From: CAYMTN01 sp964393335
Lineage (GTDB): Bacteria > Chloroflexota > Anaerolineae > Aggregatilineales > Aggregatilineaceae
Direction of reading: 5' to 3'
NCBI GenBank assembly: GCA_964393335.1
Contig: CAYMTN010000081.1
Span: forward strand, 1 to 20,540
Length of the DNA: 20,540 bases
The position numbers and the translations under genes are program-made. Shown here in pieces: positions 1 to 6,422 of the stretch. The notes under the pieces were generated by a model. That model made no database searches and was not told where the DNA came from. It saw only the letters and a program-made list of their open reading frames with translations. Numbering within the stretch: the first letter of the stretch is position 1; each line of letters starts with the position of its first letter.

Positions 1-47
1 TTGCCGTCAATCGTCACCATATGACGGGACGACTTATCGTTAGACAT
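1..47 (-). CDS. N-terminus of a putative pyruvate:ferredoxin (flavodoxin) oxidoreductase, partial
   Basis: The minus strand starts an open frame with ATG at 47-45 and runs off the left edge after 15 full codons. The peptide is MSNDKSSRHMVTIDG, and the next codon begins AA (Asn or Lys). A strong AGGAGG ribosome binding site lies at 58-53, five bases before the ATG. The sequence (M)VTIDGN is characteristic of the N-terminus of homodimeric pyruvate:ferredoxin oxidoreductases (NifJ/PFOR), which decarboxylate pyruvate to acetyl-CoA and reduce ferredoxin. That assignment is inference from very few residues. That a gene starts here is well supported by the ribosome binding site; which enzyme it is remains open. 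Confidence 0.5.
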   Translation of the reverse strand, partial: MSNDKSSRHMVTIDG

Positions 48-76
48 CAATTCCTCCTAATTTCATCCCACAAAAC

Positions 77-124
77 GATCACAAGCCATAACACAGGAGG
101 TCGGAGCTTGTGATCAATCATCAC
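77..124 (-). promoter_or_regulatory. Promoter/operator region of the left-edge gene, with inverted repeats
   Basis: A perfect 10-base inverted repeat, GATCACAAGC at 77-86 and GCTTGTGATC at 106-115, brackets a minus-strand extended -10-like sequence TGTTATGGC (93-85). The right arm overlaps a second palindrome, GTGAT-N5-ATCAC (110-124), and TGTGATCA recurs at 138-145. There is no convincing -35. The layout suits a repressor covering the promoter. The regulator is unknown: the spacing does not fit the Crp, Fnr, HcpR or Rex consensus. Confidence 0.4.
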
Positions 125-145
125 GAGCAGACTGAAGTGTGATCA

Positions 146-327
146 GGAAAAGAGCATGCGGGAATGCGTTCAAGGAAAATCGGTGATACTTTCCGCTTCT
201 CTGGACCGTTACGCCACGAGTTTAGACCGTTTGCGCCTGACTCAGTAGTGTGAAATGTCCCGGAATAGTAGATGAGTGTCACTTTTGGCCCCGACGCCCC
301 GGCACCACCAAACCCGGCGGAACGCGT
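146..327. other. Remainder of the 323-base divergent intergenic region
   Basis: Between the operator region of the left-edge gene and the HAD-operon promoter I see no ORF with family resemblance, no strong hairpin and no RNA gene. An in-frame ATG at 272 could extend the HAD protein by 33 residues, but the extra segment is Pro/Ala-rich, unrelated to the fold, and contains the likely promoter. Confidence 0.4.
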
Positions 328-333
328 TATAAT
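328..333 (+). promoter_or_regulatory. Candidate -10 element (TATAAT) for the HAD-sortase-DUF6391-holA operon
   Basis: A perfect TATAAT lies 37 bases before the preferred ATG at 371. Transcription would start near 340, giving a leader of about 30 bases. No good -35 is visible at the usual distance. The site also argues against the upstream start at 272, because it would then lie inside the coding region. Confidence 0.45.
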
Positions 334-370
334 GACCGGGACCGCCACACCAGGGAAAGAAACGGTGCAC

Positions 371-1060
371 ATGCAACATCTGGTCCTGTTTGACATTGAC
401 GGTACGCTGCTGCATTCAGGCGGCTGTGGCAGCGCTGCAACACGCCTCGCGCTGCCGGAAGTCTTCGGCACGCGCGGCGCGATCGACACCGCCAGTTTTG
501 CGGGCACAACCGATTGGCAGGTGCTGTTGGAGGCCCTGGGGCCGTGCGGCATCAGCGCCGATGCCGTGCGGCAGCGCCTCGATCAGTACAACAAAGCCGT
601 CGCGCGGCACCTGGCCCGCATCATCCACACCTTTCCCGTCAGGGCATGTGCGGGCGCGTTGGACGTTGTTGCGGCCCTGCGCGCGAATCCGGCAGTTGTG
701 CTGGGGCTGGTCACCGGCAACATGGCCGGACTGGTGGCGATCAAACTCCAGGCTGCCGGGTACGATCCCGGTGATTTTAGAGTCGGGGCCTTTGGTTCCG
801 ATGGCTGGGAACGCGCGATGCTGCCGCCTATCGCGCTGGAACGCGCCCGCCTGTACAGCGGCAGAGACTTTGCCCCCGACCGGATCGTAATCATCGGCGA
901 TACCCCTGGAGACATCACCTCGGCGGCCAGCATTGACGCCCGTACGATTGCCGTAGCAACCGGATATTTCACCTCTACCGAACTGCGTGCGTATGGCCCG
1001 GATCATGTTTTTGAGACGCTGGCCGACACCGGCGCTGTGCTGTCGGCTGTTTTGACATAG
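371..1060 (+). CDS. HAD-superfamily hydrolase (phosphatase-like)
   Basis: A 229-residue HAD-fold hydrolase, probably a phosphomonoesterase of the Gph/phosphoglycolate phosphatase type. Motif I is DIDGT with nucleophile D8 and general acid D10, motif II is VTGN (T115), and motif IV is GDTPGD (D177, D181). The region between residues 15 and 100 is helical, as expected for a C1 cap. The usual motif III lysine is not obvious; the expected segment (about 153-162) offers only arginines. I chose ATG 371 over the in-frame ATG at 272 because it opens directly on the hydrophobic strand of motif I and lies downstream of a TATAAT. It is the first gene of a tight operon, nine bases before the sortase. Substrate unknown; the family call is firm. 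Confidence 0.85.
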   Translation: MQHLVLFDIDGTLLHSGGCGSAATRLALPEVFGTRGAIDTASFAGTTDWQVLLEALGPCGISADAVRQRLDQYNKAVARHLARIIHTFPVRACAGALDVVAALRANPAVVLGLVTGNMAGLVAIKLQAAGYDPGDFRVGAFGSDGWERAMLPPIALERARLYSGRDFAPDRIVIIGDTPGDITSAASIDARTIAVATGYFTSTELRAYGPDHVFETLADTGAVLSAVLT

Positions 1061-1069
1061 TCCCCCGCC

Positions 1070-2059
1070 ATGAGTGAAAAACGGCGCACCTACCAGACGC
1101 TCGCAGCGGGCATTGGCATCGCCGCCCTTGGGCTGATCTGTCTGGGGAGCGGCGTAGCCCTTCTGGCATGGCGGCTACTCGCACCGGAACAAGCCATCCT
1201 GCTGCCGCCGGGCAGTTTCGAGGCCACTCCTACGCCGGGCGTGCTCGGTACACCGCTGCTGCCGCCCCCCCCACCCGACGATCCGATGCAAATCGTGATC
1301 CTGCCGGTCAGCGAGCGCAACACGCCTACGCCGCGTCCCACCCTGGCCAGTACGCGGCCCGCGACGCAGACTGCCACACGGACCGCTACACAGACCGGCG
1401 CGCCGATCACGCCGACGGTGACGCTGGCGGCGCTGACACCAACACCGGTCACAGCGCAGCCCAGTTCGCTGCCTGGGCCGACCTACACACCACACCACAC
1501 CACGCGAACGCCAATCGTCACCCAGATGGCGACAGCCCAACTGACCCAGACGCCCGTCGCAATAGCCGCCGCGCCGCCCGCCATCCCGGACCGGATTGTG
1601 ATCGAAGCCATCGGGTTGAATGCGCCGGTGGTGCCGGTCGGCCTGCACCCGATCCGCATCGCTGGCCGGGTTTACAGCCAGTGGGATGTGCCGGATACGT
1701 ACGCGGCAGGCTGGCACCAAAGCTCCGCGCCGCTCGGCCAGCCGGGCAACACGGTCATCAACGGGCACCACAACACCAGCGGTGAAGTGTTCCGCTACCT
1801 GATCACGCTCAAACCCGGCAACATCATCACGATCGATTCACATGGCCGCCATTTTTATTACGTGGTAGCACAAACCATGACTTTGCCGGAGCAGGATCAA
1901 ACTATCGACATACGGCAGGCCAATGCGCGGTGGATATTGCCGACACACGACGAACGTGTTACGCTCATAACATGCTGGCCTTACAGCGCCAGCACACACC
2001 GGCTGGTGGTGATCGCGCTGCCCCTGGACGACGTCATGCCGCCCGCTGGCATACCCTAG
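1070..2059 (+). CDS. Membrane-anchored sortase (class D/E/F-like transpeptidase)
   Basis: A 329-residue sortase. Residues about 9-36 form a membrane helix after a short basic N-terminus. Residues about 50-172 are a low-complexity Pro/Thr/Ala linker with repeated TPTP and TATQT runs, and the catalytic beta-barrel occupies about 173-325. The catalytic triad is visible: H233 in NGHHN, C302 in LITC and R311 in THRLVV. Sortases cut a C-terminal sorting signal (LPxTG-like) and transfer the protein to an amine acceptor outside the membrane; small class E/F forms act as housekeeping enzymes. No protein in this window carries an obvious sorting signal, so the substrate is elsewhere. There is no good ribosome binding site before ATG 1070, which suggests coupling to the HAD gene ending nine bases upstream. 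Confidence 0.9.
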   Translation: MSEKRRTYQTLAAGIGIAALGLICLGSGVALLAWRLLAPEQAILLPPGSFEATPTPGVLGTPLLPPPPPDDPMQIVILPVSERNTPTPRPTLASTRPATQTATRTATQTGAPITPTVTLAALTPTPVTAQPSSLPGPTYTPHHTTRTPIVTQMATAQLTQTPVAIAAAPPAIPDRIVIEAIGLNAPVVPVGLHPIRIAGRVYSQWDVPDTYAAGWHQSSAPLGQPGNTVINGHHNTSGEVFRYLITLKPGNIITIDSHGRHFYYVVAQTMTLPEQDQTIDIRQANARWILPTHDERVTLITCWPYSASTHRLVVIALPLDDVMPPAGIP

Positions 2060-2087
2060 TTGTGATTGTGGTAAAGTGGGGAAACAC

Positions 2088-2642
2088 ATGATTCAATTTC
2101 TGGCACTGCTGGCAGCCCCGCTGCTAAACATCCCGGTGATTCGTCGTGTCCGGCGCAATCACGGCCTGGAACACGCGACGATTCACGTCCTGAGTCGCAA
2201 AGTCAAGAATCTGAGCATGGCAGGCCGCTCGACGATGGCGGGTTTTTACCTGTATGGTAATGTCTCAACCCACGAAGTCGAAGCCGCCGTGAGCGAAGCC
2301 CTCCACCGAATGCGCAGCGGCGAGCATGGCCTGGCGATTCACCCCAACTGCGGCACCGGATTGGTCACGGCGGGCGTGCTCACCAGCCTGGCAACCCTGG
2401 CCGGTACAAGCGGTATGCGACACGGGTTTGCCGAGCGTATATCGCGCCTGCCCAGCATCATCCTGTTATCCACGTTCTCACTGATCCTGGCGCAGCCGAT
2501 TGGCCTGGCTTTGCAGCAGCATTTCACCACGCTCGGCGACCCCGGCGACATGGAGGTTGTCGATATCAGCCGCTCTGAGTTCCCGGTTCCGATTGCGGGC
2601 CAGCGCCTGACCGTGCATTACGTGCGCACCCAGTCCGGGTGA
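2088..2642 (+). CDS. DUF6391-like membrane protein of unknown function
   Basis: A 184-residue protein from ATG 2088, preceded by GGGG at 2078-2081; a GTG at 2076 would add four residues. The conserved-looking block is RNHGLEHATIH at residues 23-33, with a second at HPNCGT (85-90). Hydrophobic stretches lie at about 2-17, 91-107 and 122-144. I recognise the RNHGLEHAT signature as DUF6391-type, found in Chloroflexota and Cyanobacteria, with no assigned function. The His/Glu-rich motif could bind a metal, but that is speculation. It lies between sortase (28-base gap) and holA (10-base gap), so it is almost certainly cotranscribed with both. Confidence 0.75.
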   Translation: MIQFLALLAAPLLNIPVIRRVRRNHGLEHATIHVLSRKVKNLSMAGRSTMAGFYLYGNVSTHEVEAAVSEALHRMRSGEHGLAIHPNCGTGLVTAGVLTSLATLAGTSGMRHGFAERISRLPSIILLSTFSLILAQPIGLALQQHFTTLGDPGDMEVVDISRSEFPVPIAGQRLTVHYVRTQSG

Positions 2643-2652
2643 ATGCCCGATC

Positions 2653-3642
2653 ATGAGTCCGCCTAATCCGACCTTTTACGTGCTGCATGGCACCGACGAA
2701 TTCACCCGCCGTGCTGCTGTCCAGGCGATGCGCGCGCAGATGGGCGATCCATCGATGGCGGAATTGAACACGACGGTGCTGGACGGCAAGCAGGCATCCG
2801 CCTCAGACGTCCTGGCGTCGGCGCGTTCGATGCCTTTTTTGAGCGACAAGCGACTGGTAATCGTGGAAGGCATGCTGACGTGGCTCAACCGCAAAGGCGC
2901 GGGGAAAAGCGGCAAGGCCGACCTGGATCAGCTCGCCGAAGGGCTGGCAACGCTGCCGGACTGGGCACGCGTCGTGTTTGTCGAACCGGACACGCTTTCA
3001 GACAAACACCCGATTCTAAAACTCGCCAAAACAGAACCGGGCGGCTACCACAAGAACTTCGACCCGCCGCGCAACCCGGTCCGCTGGATCATGAATCAAG
3101 CCCGTGACGAATATGGCGCTGAGATCGAACCGCAGGCAGCGGCGGCGCTGGCCGCCGTCATCGGCCAGGATTTGCGCGCCGCCGACAGCGAGATCGCCAA
3201 ACTGGCGGTCTATGTCAACGGTGAACGCCCTATCAACGAGGCTGACGTCGCCCTGCTGACTCCCTACGTGGCCGAAGCCGACGTGTTTCAGATGGTCGAT
3301 GCGCTCGGCAGGCGCGACGGTGCAACAGCGTCACGGCTGCTGCACCGCCTGCTGGACCAGGATGATCCGCTGCGGTTATTCGGGATGGTGGTGCGGCAGT
3401 TCCGCCTGTTGATCCTGGCACGCGAATATCTGAACGAAGGCGGTTCCCCCACACAGATTGGCAAAGCCATCGGCGTGCATCCCTATGTTGGCGAAAAACT
3501 CGTCGGTCAGGTGCGGGCCTTCTCGCTCGACCAGCTCGAAGTGATCTATCGTTTTTTGCTTGAAACCGATGCCGGTGTCAAAACCGGCAAAGTGGACGGG
3601 GTACTGGCGCTCGACCTGCTGATCGCAGGTGTTTCTTCGTAA
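2653..3642 (+). CDS. holA: DNA polymerase III subunit delta
   Basis: A 329-residue delta subunit of the clamp loader, which opens the beta sliding clamp. Its length is normal for the family (about 330-345). The N-terminal domain has YVLHGTDEF, then the strand and loop ARSMPFLSDKRLVIVEG, equivalent to the clamp-binding region. As usual for delta there is no Walker A motif. The C-terminal collar domain contains the typical stretch around RLLDQDDPLRLFGMVVRQF, about residues 230-249. ATG 2653 lies ten bases after the DUF6391 stop, with a GGGTGA that may serve as ribosome binding site. It is the last gene of the operon and is followed by a short stem-loop. Confidence 0.92.
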   Translation: MSPPNPTFYVLHGTDEFTRRAAVQAMRAQMGDPSMAELNTTVLDGKQASASDVLASARSMPFLSDKRLVIVEGMLTWLNRKGAGKSGKADLDQLAEGLATLPDWARVVFVEPDTLSDKHPILKLAKTEPGGYHKNFDPPRNPVRWIMNQARDEYGAEIEPQAAAALAAVIGQDLRAADSEIAKLAVYVNGERPINEADVALLTPYVAEADVFQMVDALGRRDGATASRLLHRLLDQDDPLRLFGMVVRQFRLLILAREYLNEGGSPTQIGKAIGVHPYVGEKLVGQVRAFSLDQLEVIYRFLLETDAGVKTGKVDGVLALDLLIAGVSS

Positions 3643-3657
3643 TTCCTCATGATTTCC

Positions 3658-3676
3658 TCCCCTAATTTTTAGGGGA
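3658..3676 (+). terminator. Stem-loop after holA (weak terminator)
   Basis: A perfect 8-base-pair stem, TCCCCTAA / TTAGGGGA, closes a TTT loop sixteen bases after the holA stop. No U-tract follows on the plus strand, so termination efficiency is doubtful. It could instead be an mRNA 3'-end stabiliser. Confidence 0.4.
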
Positions 3677-3682
3677 CTTCAC

Positions 3683-3688
3683 TATAAT
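3683..3688 (+). promoter_or_regulatory. Candidate -10 (TATAAT) for the GlsB/STAS pair
   Basis: A perfect TATAAT lies just after the holA stem-loop and 83 bases before the GlsB-type ATG. No clear -35 is seen. It would give the two following genes their own transcript. Confidence 0.35.
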
Positions 3689-3770
3689 CCCGTGCAGCCG
3701 CTGTAACTTTGTTTCCCGGTTATGCGTATACAGGGAGTAGATACGTGCATGACAGGAAAAAGGATGCAAC

Positions 3771-4052
3771 ATGGCTCCCTTCGGATTTGGCATATTTGGT
3801 TGTCTGCAGTGCCTGTGGGTGGTCGTGATCGGTGGCCTGGCCGGATTCCTGGCTGGGACCGTCATCCGGGGACGTGGCTACAACCCTCTGGGCAATGTGC
3901 TGCTGGGCATCGCGGGTTTTTTCGTGGGCAGCTTGCTGTTCGGACGACTCAACGGGGCCGGACCGTGTGGGGCGATCCTGGTATCGTTCTTCGGCGCGGT
4001 CGTGTTGATTGTGGCGGTGCGCTTGTTCCTGGATGAGAATTTCGCGCGGTAA
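3771..4052 (+). CDS. GlsB/YeaQ/YmgE-family small membrane protein
   Basis: A 93-residue protein with three membrane helices (about 13-32, 41-60 and 66-87) and glycine-rich turns, with the family pattern GGLAGFLAGTVIRGRGY followed by NPLGNVLLGIAGFFVG. This matches the GlsB/YeaQ/YmgE 'transglycosylase-associated' family in size and topology. Despite that name, no enzymatic activity is established; members are often stress-induced. AAAAGG about seven bases before ATG 3771 is a plausible ribosome binding site. It is 67 bases upstream of the STAS gene on the same strand. An overlapping ORF from 3722 in another frame is a shadow. Confidence 0.85.
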   Translation: MAPFGFGIFGCLQCLWVVVIGGLAGFLAGTVIRGRGYNPLGNVLLGIAGFFVGSLLFGRLNGAGPCGAILVSFFGAVVLIVAVRLFLDENFAR

Positions 4053-4119
4053 CCACGCCATCCGTGTTCGGAGGCTTGTTCGTGCACCATCAGTCAGTTT
4101 ATGAGAATCAGGTGACATC

Positions 4120-4506
4120 ATGTTGACGGATCGTATTCAGTCTAACCCCAACCGCTTTCAACTGCTCGAAGTGTACGGGCGCGTTGACGGAGATAACGCG
4201 CTGGAACTGGGTCACACTGTGGAACAGGCGGTTGCCAGTGGACGCATTCACCTGCTGCTGGACTTGAGCGGAGTCCAGTATATGAACAGCTCCGGTCTGC
4301 GCGAACTTGTCCAGATCTACAAACGCCTGCTGCGTATTGGCGGCACGTTGACCATCGTCAATCCCTCCGAGCGCGTCAAGTCGCTGTTGGAGTTGGTCGG
4401 GCTGGAAACGGTGTTTGACATCTATTTTGACCCCCTATGGAACCCATCGCGGTATGCGACGGCGACCCTATCGTCGCTGCCGCGCCAGATGTGCTACTGC
4501 TCCTGA
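4120..4506 (+). CDS. STAS-domain protein (anti-sigma factor antagonist-like)
   Basis: A 128-residue single STAS domain of the SpoIIAA/RsbV type. Such proteins bind an anti-sigma kinase when unphosphorylated and thereby free a sigma factor. The phosphorylation loop reads YMNSSGLREL, with S57 at the canonical serine position. The usual Asp before it is Asn (N56), a common divergence that does not rule out phosphorylation. Residues about 10-105 cover the fold. The last 22 residues (after FDPL) are not conserved-looking and contain two Cys. An AGGTGA ribosome binding site lies five bases before ATG 4120. No anti-sigma kinase or sigma factor gene is adjacent, so the partner is unknown. Confidence 0.82.
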   Translation: MLTDRIQSNPNRFQLLEVYGRVDGDNALELGHTVEQAVASGRIHLLLDLSGVQYMNSSGLRELVQIYKRLLRIGGTLTIVNPSERVKSLLELVGLETVFDIYFDPLWNPSRYATATLSSLPRQMCYCS

Positions 4507-4544
4507 AGCGTATCATCCGTTTTGCCGGTCCATCCTCGATAGTG

Positions 4545-4600
4545 TGTGCCGCCGGGGCAAATGCTGATTACGACATTTGCCACGAGAATCCGGCGGCACA
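4545..4600 (+). other. Nested stem-loop between the STAS gene and kbl
   Basis: A perfect 11-base-pair outer stem (TGTGCCGCCGG 4545-4555 with CCGGCGGCACA 4590-4600) encloses a perfect 8-base-pair inner stem (GGCAAATG 4556-4563 with CATTTGCC 4574-4581). The loop has 10 bases and the 3' side has an 8-base bulge. It starts 38 bases after the STAS stop and ends four bases before an extended -10 for kbl. It lacks a U-tract, so it is not a standard intrinsic terminator. It may be a transcript-end structure, a protein-binding DNA palindrome or a small structured RNA. Confidence 0.5.
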
Positions 4601-4603
4601 GTG

Positions 4604-4612
4604 TGTTAGAAT
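4604..4612 (+). promoter_or_regulatory. Extended -10 promoter element for kbl
   Basis: TGTTAGAAT fits the extended -10 pattern TGnTAnnnT, with no good -35. The predicted start, near 4619, would give a leader of about 120 bases, which contains a 6-base-pair stem GGGCGC/GCGCCC (4667-4672 with 4681-4686). The same TGTTA core precedes the AIM24 and kinase genes in this window. Confidence 0.4.
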
Positions 4613-4738
4613 AACGGATAGGGAACCTCAAAGACTTACTATCTTTCCGTAAATTTGTCTCGGTAGGGGCGCTGCTTGCTGCGCCCAGCAATTTGCGGAC
4701 AGGTTGTTAATCTATTGAACGTCATAAGGAGTCTTTGT

Positions 4739-5923
4739 ATGAGCAACACAAAAACAGCCTGGATTGGTGACGAAATTGCCAGCCTGAAAAAGCAGGGCCT
4801 GTTTACCAACATCCGCACCTTGAGCAGCCCGCAGGGTGCCTGGTTAGTGGTCGATGGCAAACGTGTGTTGAACTTTTCGTCGAACAACTACCTCGGGCTG
4901 GCGAATCATCCCCGGTTGATCGAAGCTGCAAAAAAGGCGATGGACGACTATGGCGTTGGCCCGGCAGCCGTACGCACTATCGCCGGGACGATGGACCTGC
5001 ACCTTGAGTTGGAGCAGCGGCTGGCGGCGTTTAAGGGGGTGGAAGCTGCAATCACCTTCCAGAGCGGGTTCACCGCCAACCTGGCAACCATCCCCGCGCT
5101 GGTCGGCAAGGGTGACGTGATTTTCTCGGACCGCCTCAATCATGCCAGCATCATCGACGGCTGCCGCCTATCGCGGGCGGCCATCGTGCCCTACGCCCAC
5201 CGTGACCCCGACGACCTGCGCCAACAGATCGCGGCCACCACTGAATACGGGCGGCGCATTATCATCACAGACGGCGTCTTTAGCATGGACGGCGATGTTG
5301 CCCCGCTGCCTGCGCTGTACGAGGTCGCAGAGGCGCACGACATTCTGCTTATGGTTGACGACGCACACGGCGAAGGCGTGCTAGGCAACGGCGGGCGCGG
5401 CATCGTGGATCATTTCGGGCTGCATGGCAAAGTCGATGTGGAGGTCGGTACGCTGAGTAAGGCGTTTGGCGTCGTCGGCGGTGTGGTGGCCGGAAAACAA
5501 GAGATCGTCGATTGGCTGCGCCAGCGTGGGCGACCTTTCCTCTTCAGCAGCGCGATGACAGTCCCGGATGTGGCCGCGTGCCTGGCTGCTGTTGACCTGT
5601 TGGAGGAAAGCACAGAGCTGGTTGACCGCCTGTGGGGCAATGCCGGTTATTTCAAGCAGAATATGATCAGTCTGGGCTTTGACACCGGCCATTCCGAAAC
5701 GCCCATTGTGCCGGTTATGCTTGGCAAAGCACCGCTCGCGCAGCAGTTCAGCAAGCGGCTGTTTGAAGAAGGCGTGTTTGCGATGGCAATTGGTTTCCCA
5801 ACCGTCCCGCGTGGTGCCGCACGAATCCGCGTGATGAACAGCGCCACTCACACGCATGACGACCTGGACCGGGCGCTCTCCATTTTTGCCAAAGTCGGGC
5901 GCGAGTTAGGCGTGGTCCACTGA
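4739..5923 (+). CDS. kbl: Glycine C-acetyltransferase (2-amino-3-ketobutyrate CoA ligase)
   Basis: A 394-residue PLP-dependent alpha-oxoamine synthase. It makes glycine and acetyl-CoA from 2-amino-3-ketobutyrate and CoA in threonine breakdown, or runs in reverse. Visible are FSSNNYLGLANHPRL near the N-terminus, TFQSGFTANL, LNHASIIDGCRLS, VDDAHGEGVLG, and the PLP lysine K241 in GTLSKAFG. From memory it resembles Bacillus Kbl closely over its whole length, including VRTIAGT and ARPFLFS-like segments. 8-Amino-7-oxononanoate synthase (BioF) is the main alternative and cannot be fully excluded, but no biotin gene is nearby. ATG 4739 is chosen over an in-frame TTG at 4676 because AAGGAG (4726-4731) lies seven bases before it. 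No tdh gene is adjacent. Confidence 0.85.
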   Translation: MSNTKTAWIGDEIASLKKQGLFTNIRTLSSPQGAWLVVDGKRVLNFSSNNYLGLANHPRLIEAAKKAMDDYGVGPAAVRTIAGTMDLHLELEQRLAAFKGVEAAITFQSGFTANLATIPALVGKGDVIFSDRLNHASIIDGCRLSRAAIVPYAHRDPDDLRQQIAATTEYGRRIIITDGVFSMDGDVAPLPALYEVAEAHDILLMVDDAHGEGVLGNGGRGIVDHFGLHGKVDVEVGTLSKAFGVVGGVVAGKQEIVDWLRQRGRPFLFSSAMTVPDVAACLAAVDLLEESTELVDRLWGNAGYFKQNMISLGFDTGHSETPIVPVMLGKAPLAQQFSKRLFEEGVFAMAIGFPTVPRGAARIRVMNSATHTHDDLDRALSIFAKVGRELGVVH

Positions 5924-5958
5924 TCGCGCCGTTTCTTTATGATGACAGGATACCAGAT

Positions 5959-5985
5959 GCCCGGTGCCTTCACGTTGCACCGGGC
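5959..5985. terminator. Stem-loop between convergent kbl and the small minus-strand gene
   Basis: GCCCGGTGC (5959-5967) and GCACCGGGC (5977-5985) form a perfect 9-base-pair stem with a 9-base loop, 35 bases after the kbl stop. The following CTTGTG is only weakly U-rich. It is well placed as a terminator for kbl. A second short palindrome, CGTCAGG-TT-CCTGACG (6017-6032), lies just beyond the end of the opposing gene. Confidence 0.5.
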
Positions 5986-6044
5986 CTTGTGTACCGAGAT
6001 GCGCCAGATTGGGGCACGTCAGGTTCCTGACGCGTCAGCCGCCG

Positions 6045-6374
6045 CTACAACTGGAACCCCTGGCGGAAGTGTACGATTTTTCTGCTGTAATTCGTCGCAT
6101 GTGTCAGCAGTTTTGATTCAAAGTCCTGCCATTGATCGCTTTCCAAAACCGATCGCACCGTCGCCAGGTCTTCGGCCACAAATTCAACCTGTCGCTGGGT
6201 ATTCACGCCTGCTGAGCCAGGGATCGTGTGAAAGGCCCGGAAGATGTACAGCCCCATGCCGTGCAGCGACGGTATCAGTTCATTCATGACAAACTGGTAA
6301 TAAGCTTCTGTCTCTGGGGATCGTAGATCGTAAAACAACATCAACTTGTAACGCGGAATGATGTGTCTAGTCAT
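6045..6374 (-). CDS. Small alpha/beta protein, possible dimeric alpha-beta barrel domain, unknown function
   Basis: A 109-residue protein from ATG 6374. I do not recognise the family with certainty. The pattern is a strand (YKLMLFYDLR), a helix (ETEAYYQFVMNELIPSLHGMG), paired strands (LYIFRAFHTIPG and RQVEFVAED), then a long helix (TVRSVLESDQWQDFESKLLTHA). This is the beta-alpha-beta-beta-alpha order of ABM/EthD/NIPSNAP-like ferredoxin-fold proteins, which often dimerise and sometimes bind heme or small aromatics. The ribosome binding site is weak (AGGAA about 14 bases upstream). It starts 48 bases after amrS on the same strand, so it is probably cotranscribed, and a functional link to AmrS is possible. 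The plus-strand ORF at 5939-6289 is its antisense shadow. Confidence 0.7.
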   Translation of the reverse strand: MTRHIIPRYKLMLFYDLRSPETEAYYQFVMNELIPSLHGMGLYIFRAFHTIPGSAGVNTQRQVEFVAEDLATVRSVLESDQWQDFESKLLTHATNYSRKIVHFRQGFQL

Positions 6375-6422
6375 AGCAGCGCGCCGTTCCTACATGATGG
6401 TGGTTTGCGTCAGAGTCGTCAG

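Noticed and set aside
109..125. Crp-like site TGTGA-N7-TCACG upstream of the left-edge gene
   Set aside because: The spacer is seven rather than six bases and the last base differs. I keep only the neutral description as an inverted repeat.
1320..1560. Thr/Pro-rich repeats in the sortase gene considered as a DNA repeat or recombination site
   Set aside because: It is a low-complexity protein linker without exact nucleotide repeat units of regular length.
4437..4652. 71-residue plus-strand ORF overlapping the STAS gene end, considered as a frameshifted STAS continuation
   Set aside because: The STAS fold is already complete by about residue 105, and the alternative frame does not read as a STAS C-terminus.
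5939..6289. 116-residue plus-strand ORF after kbl
   Set aside because: It is antisense to the better-supported small alpha/beta gene and includes the kbl terminator stem.
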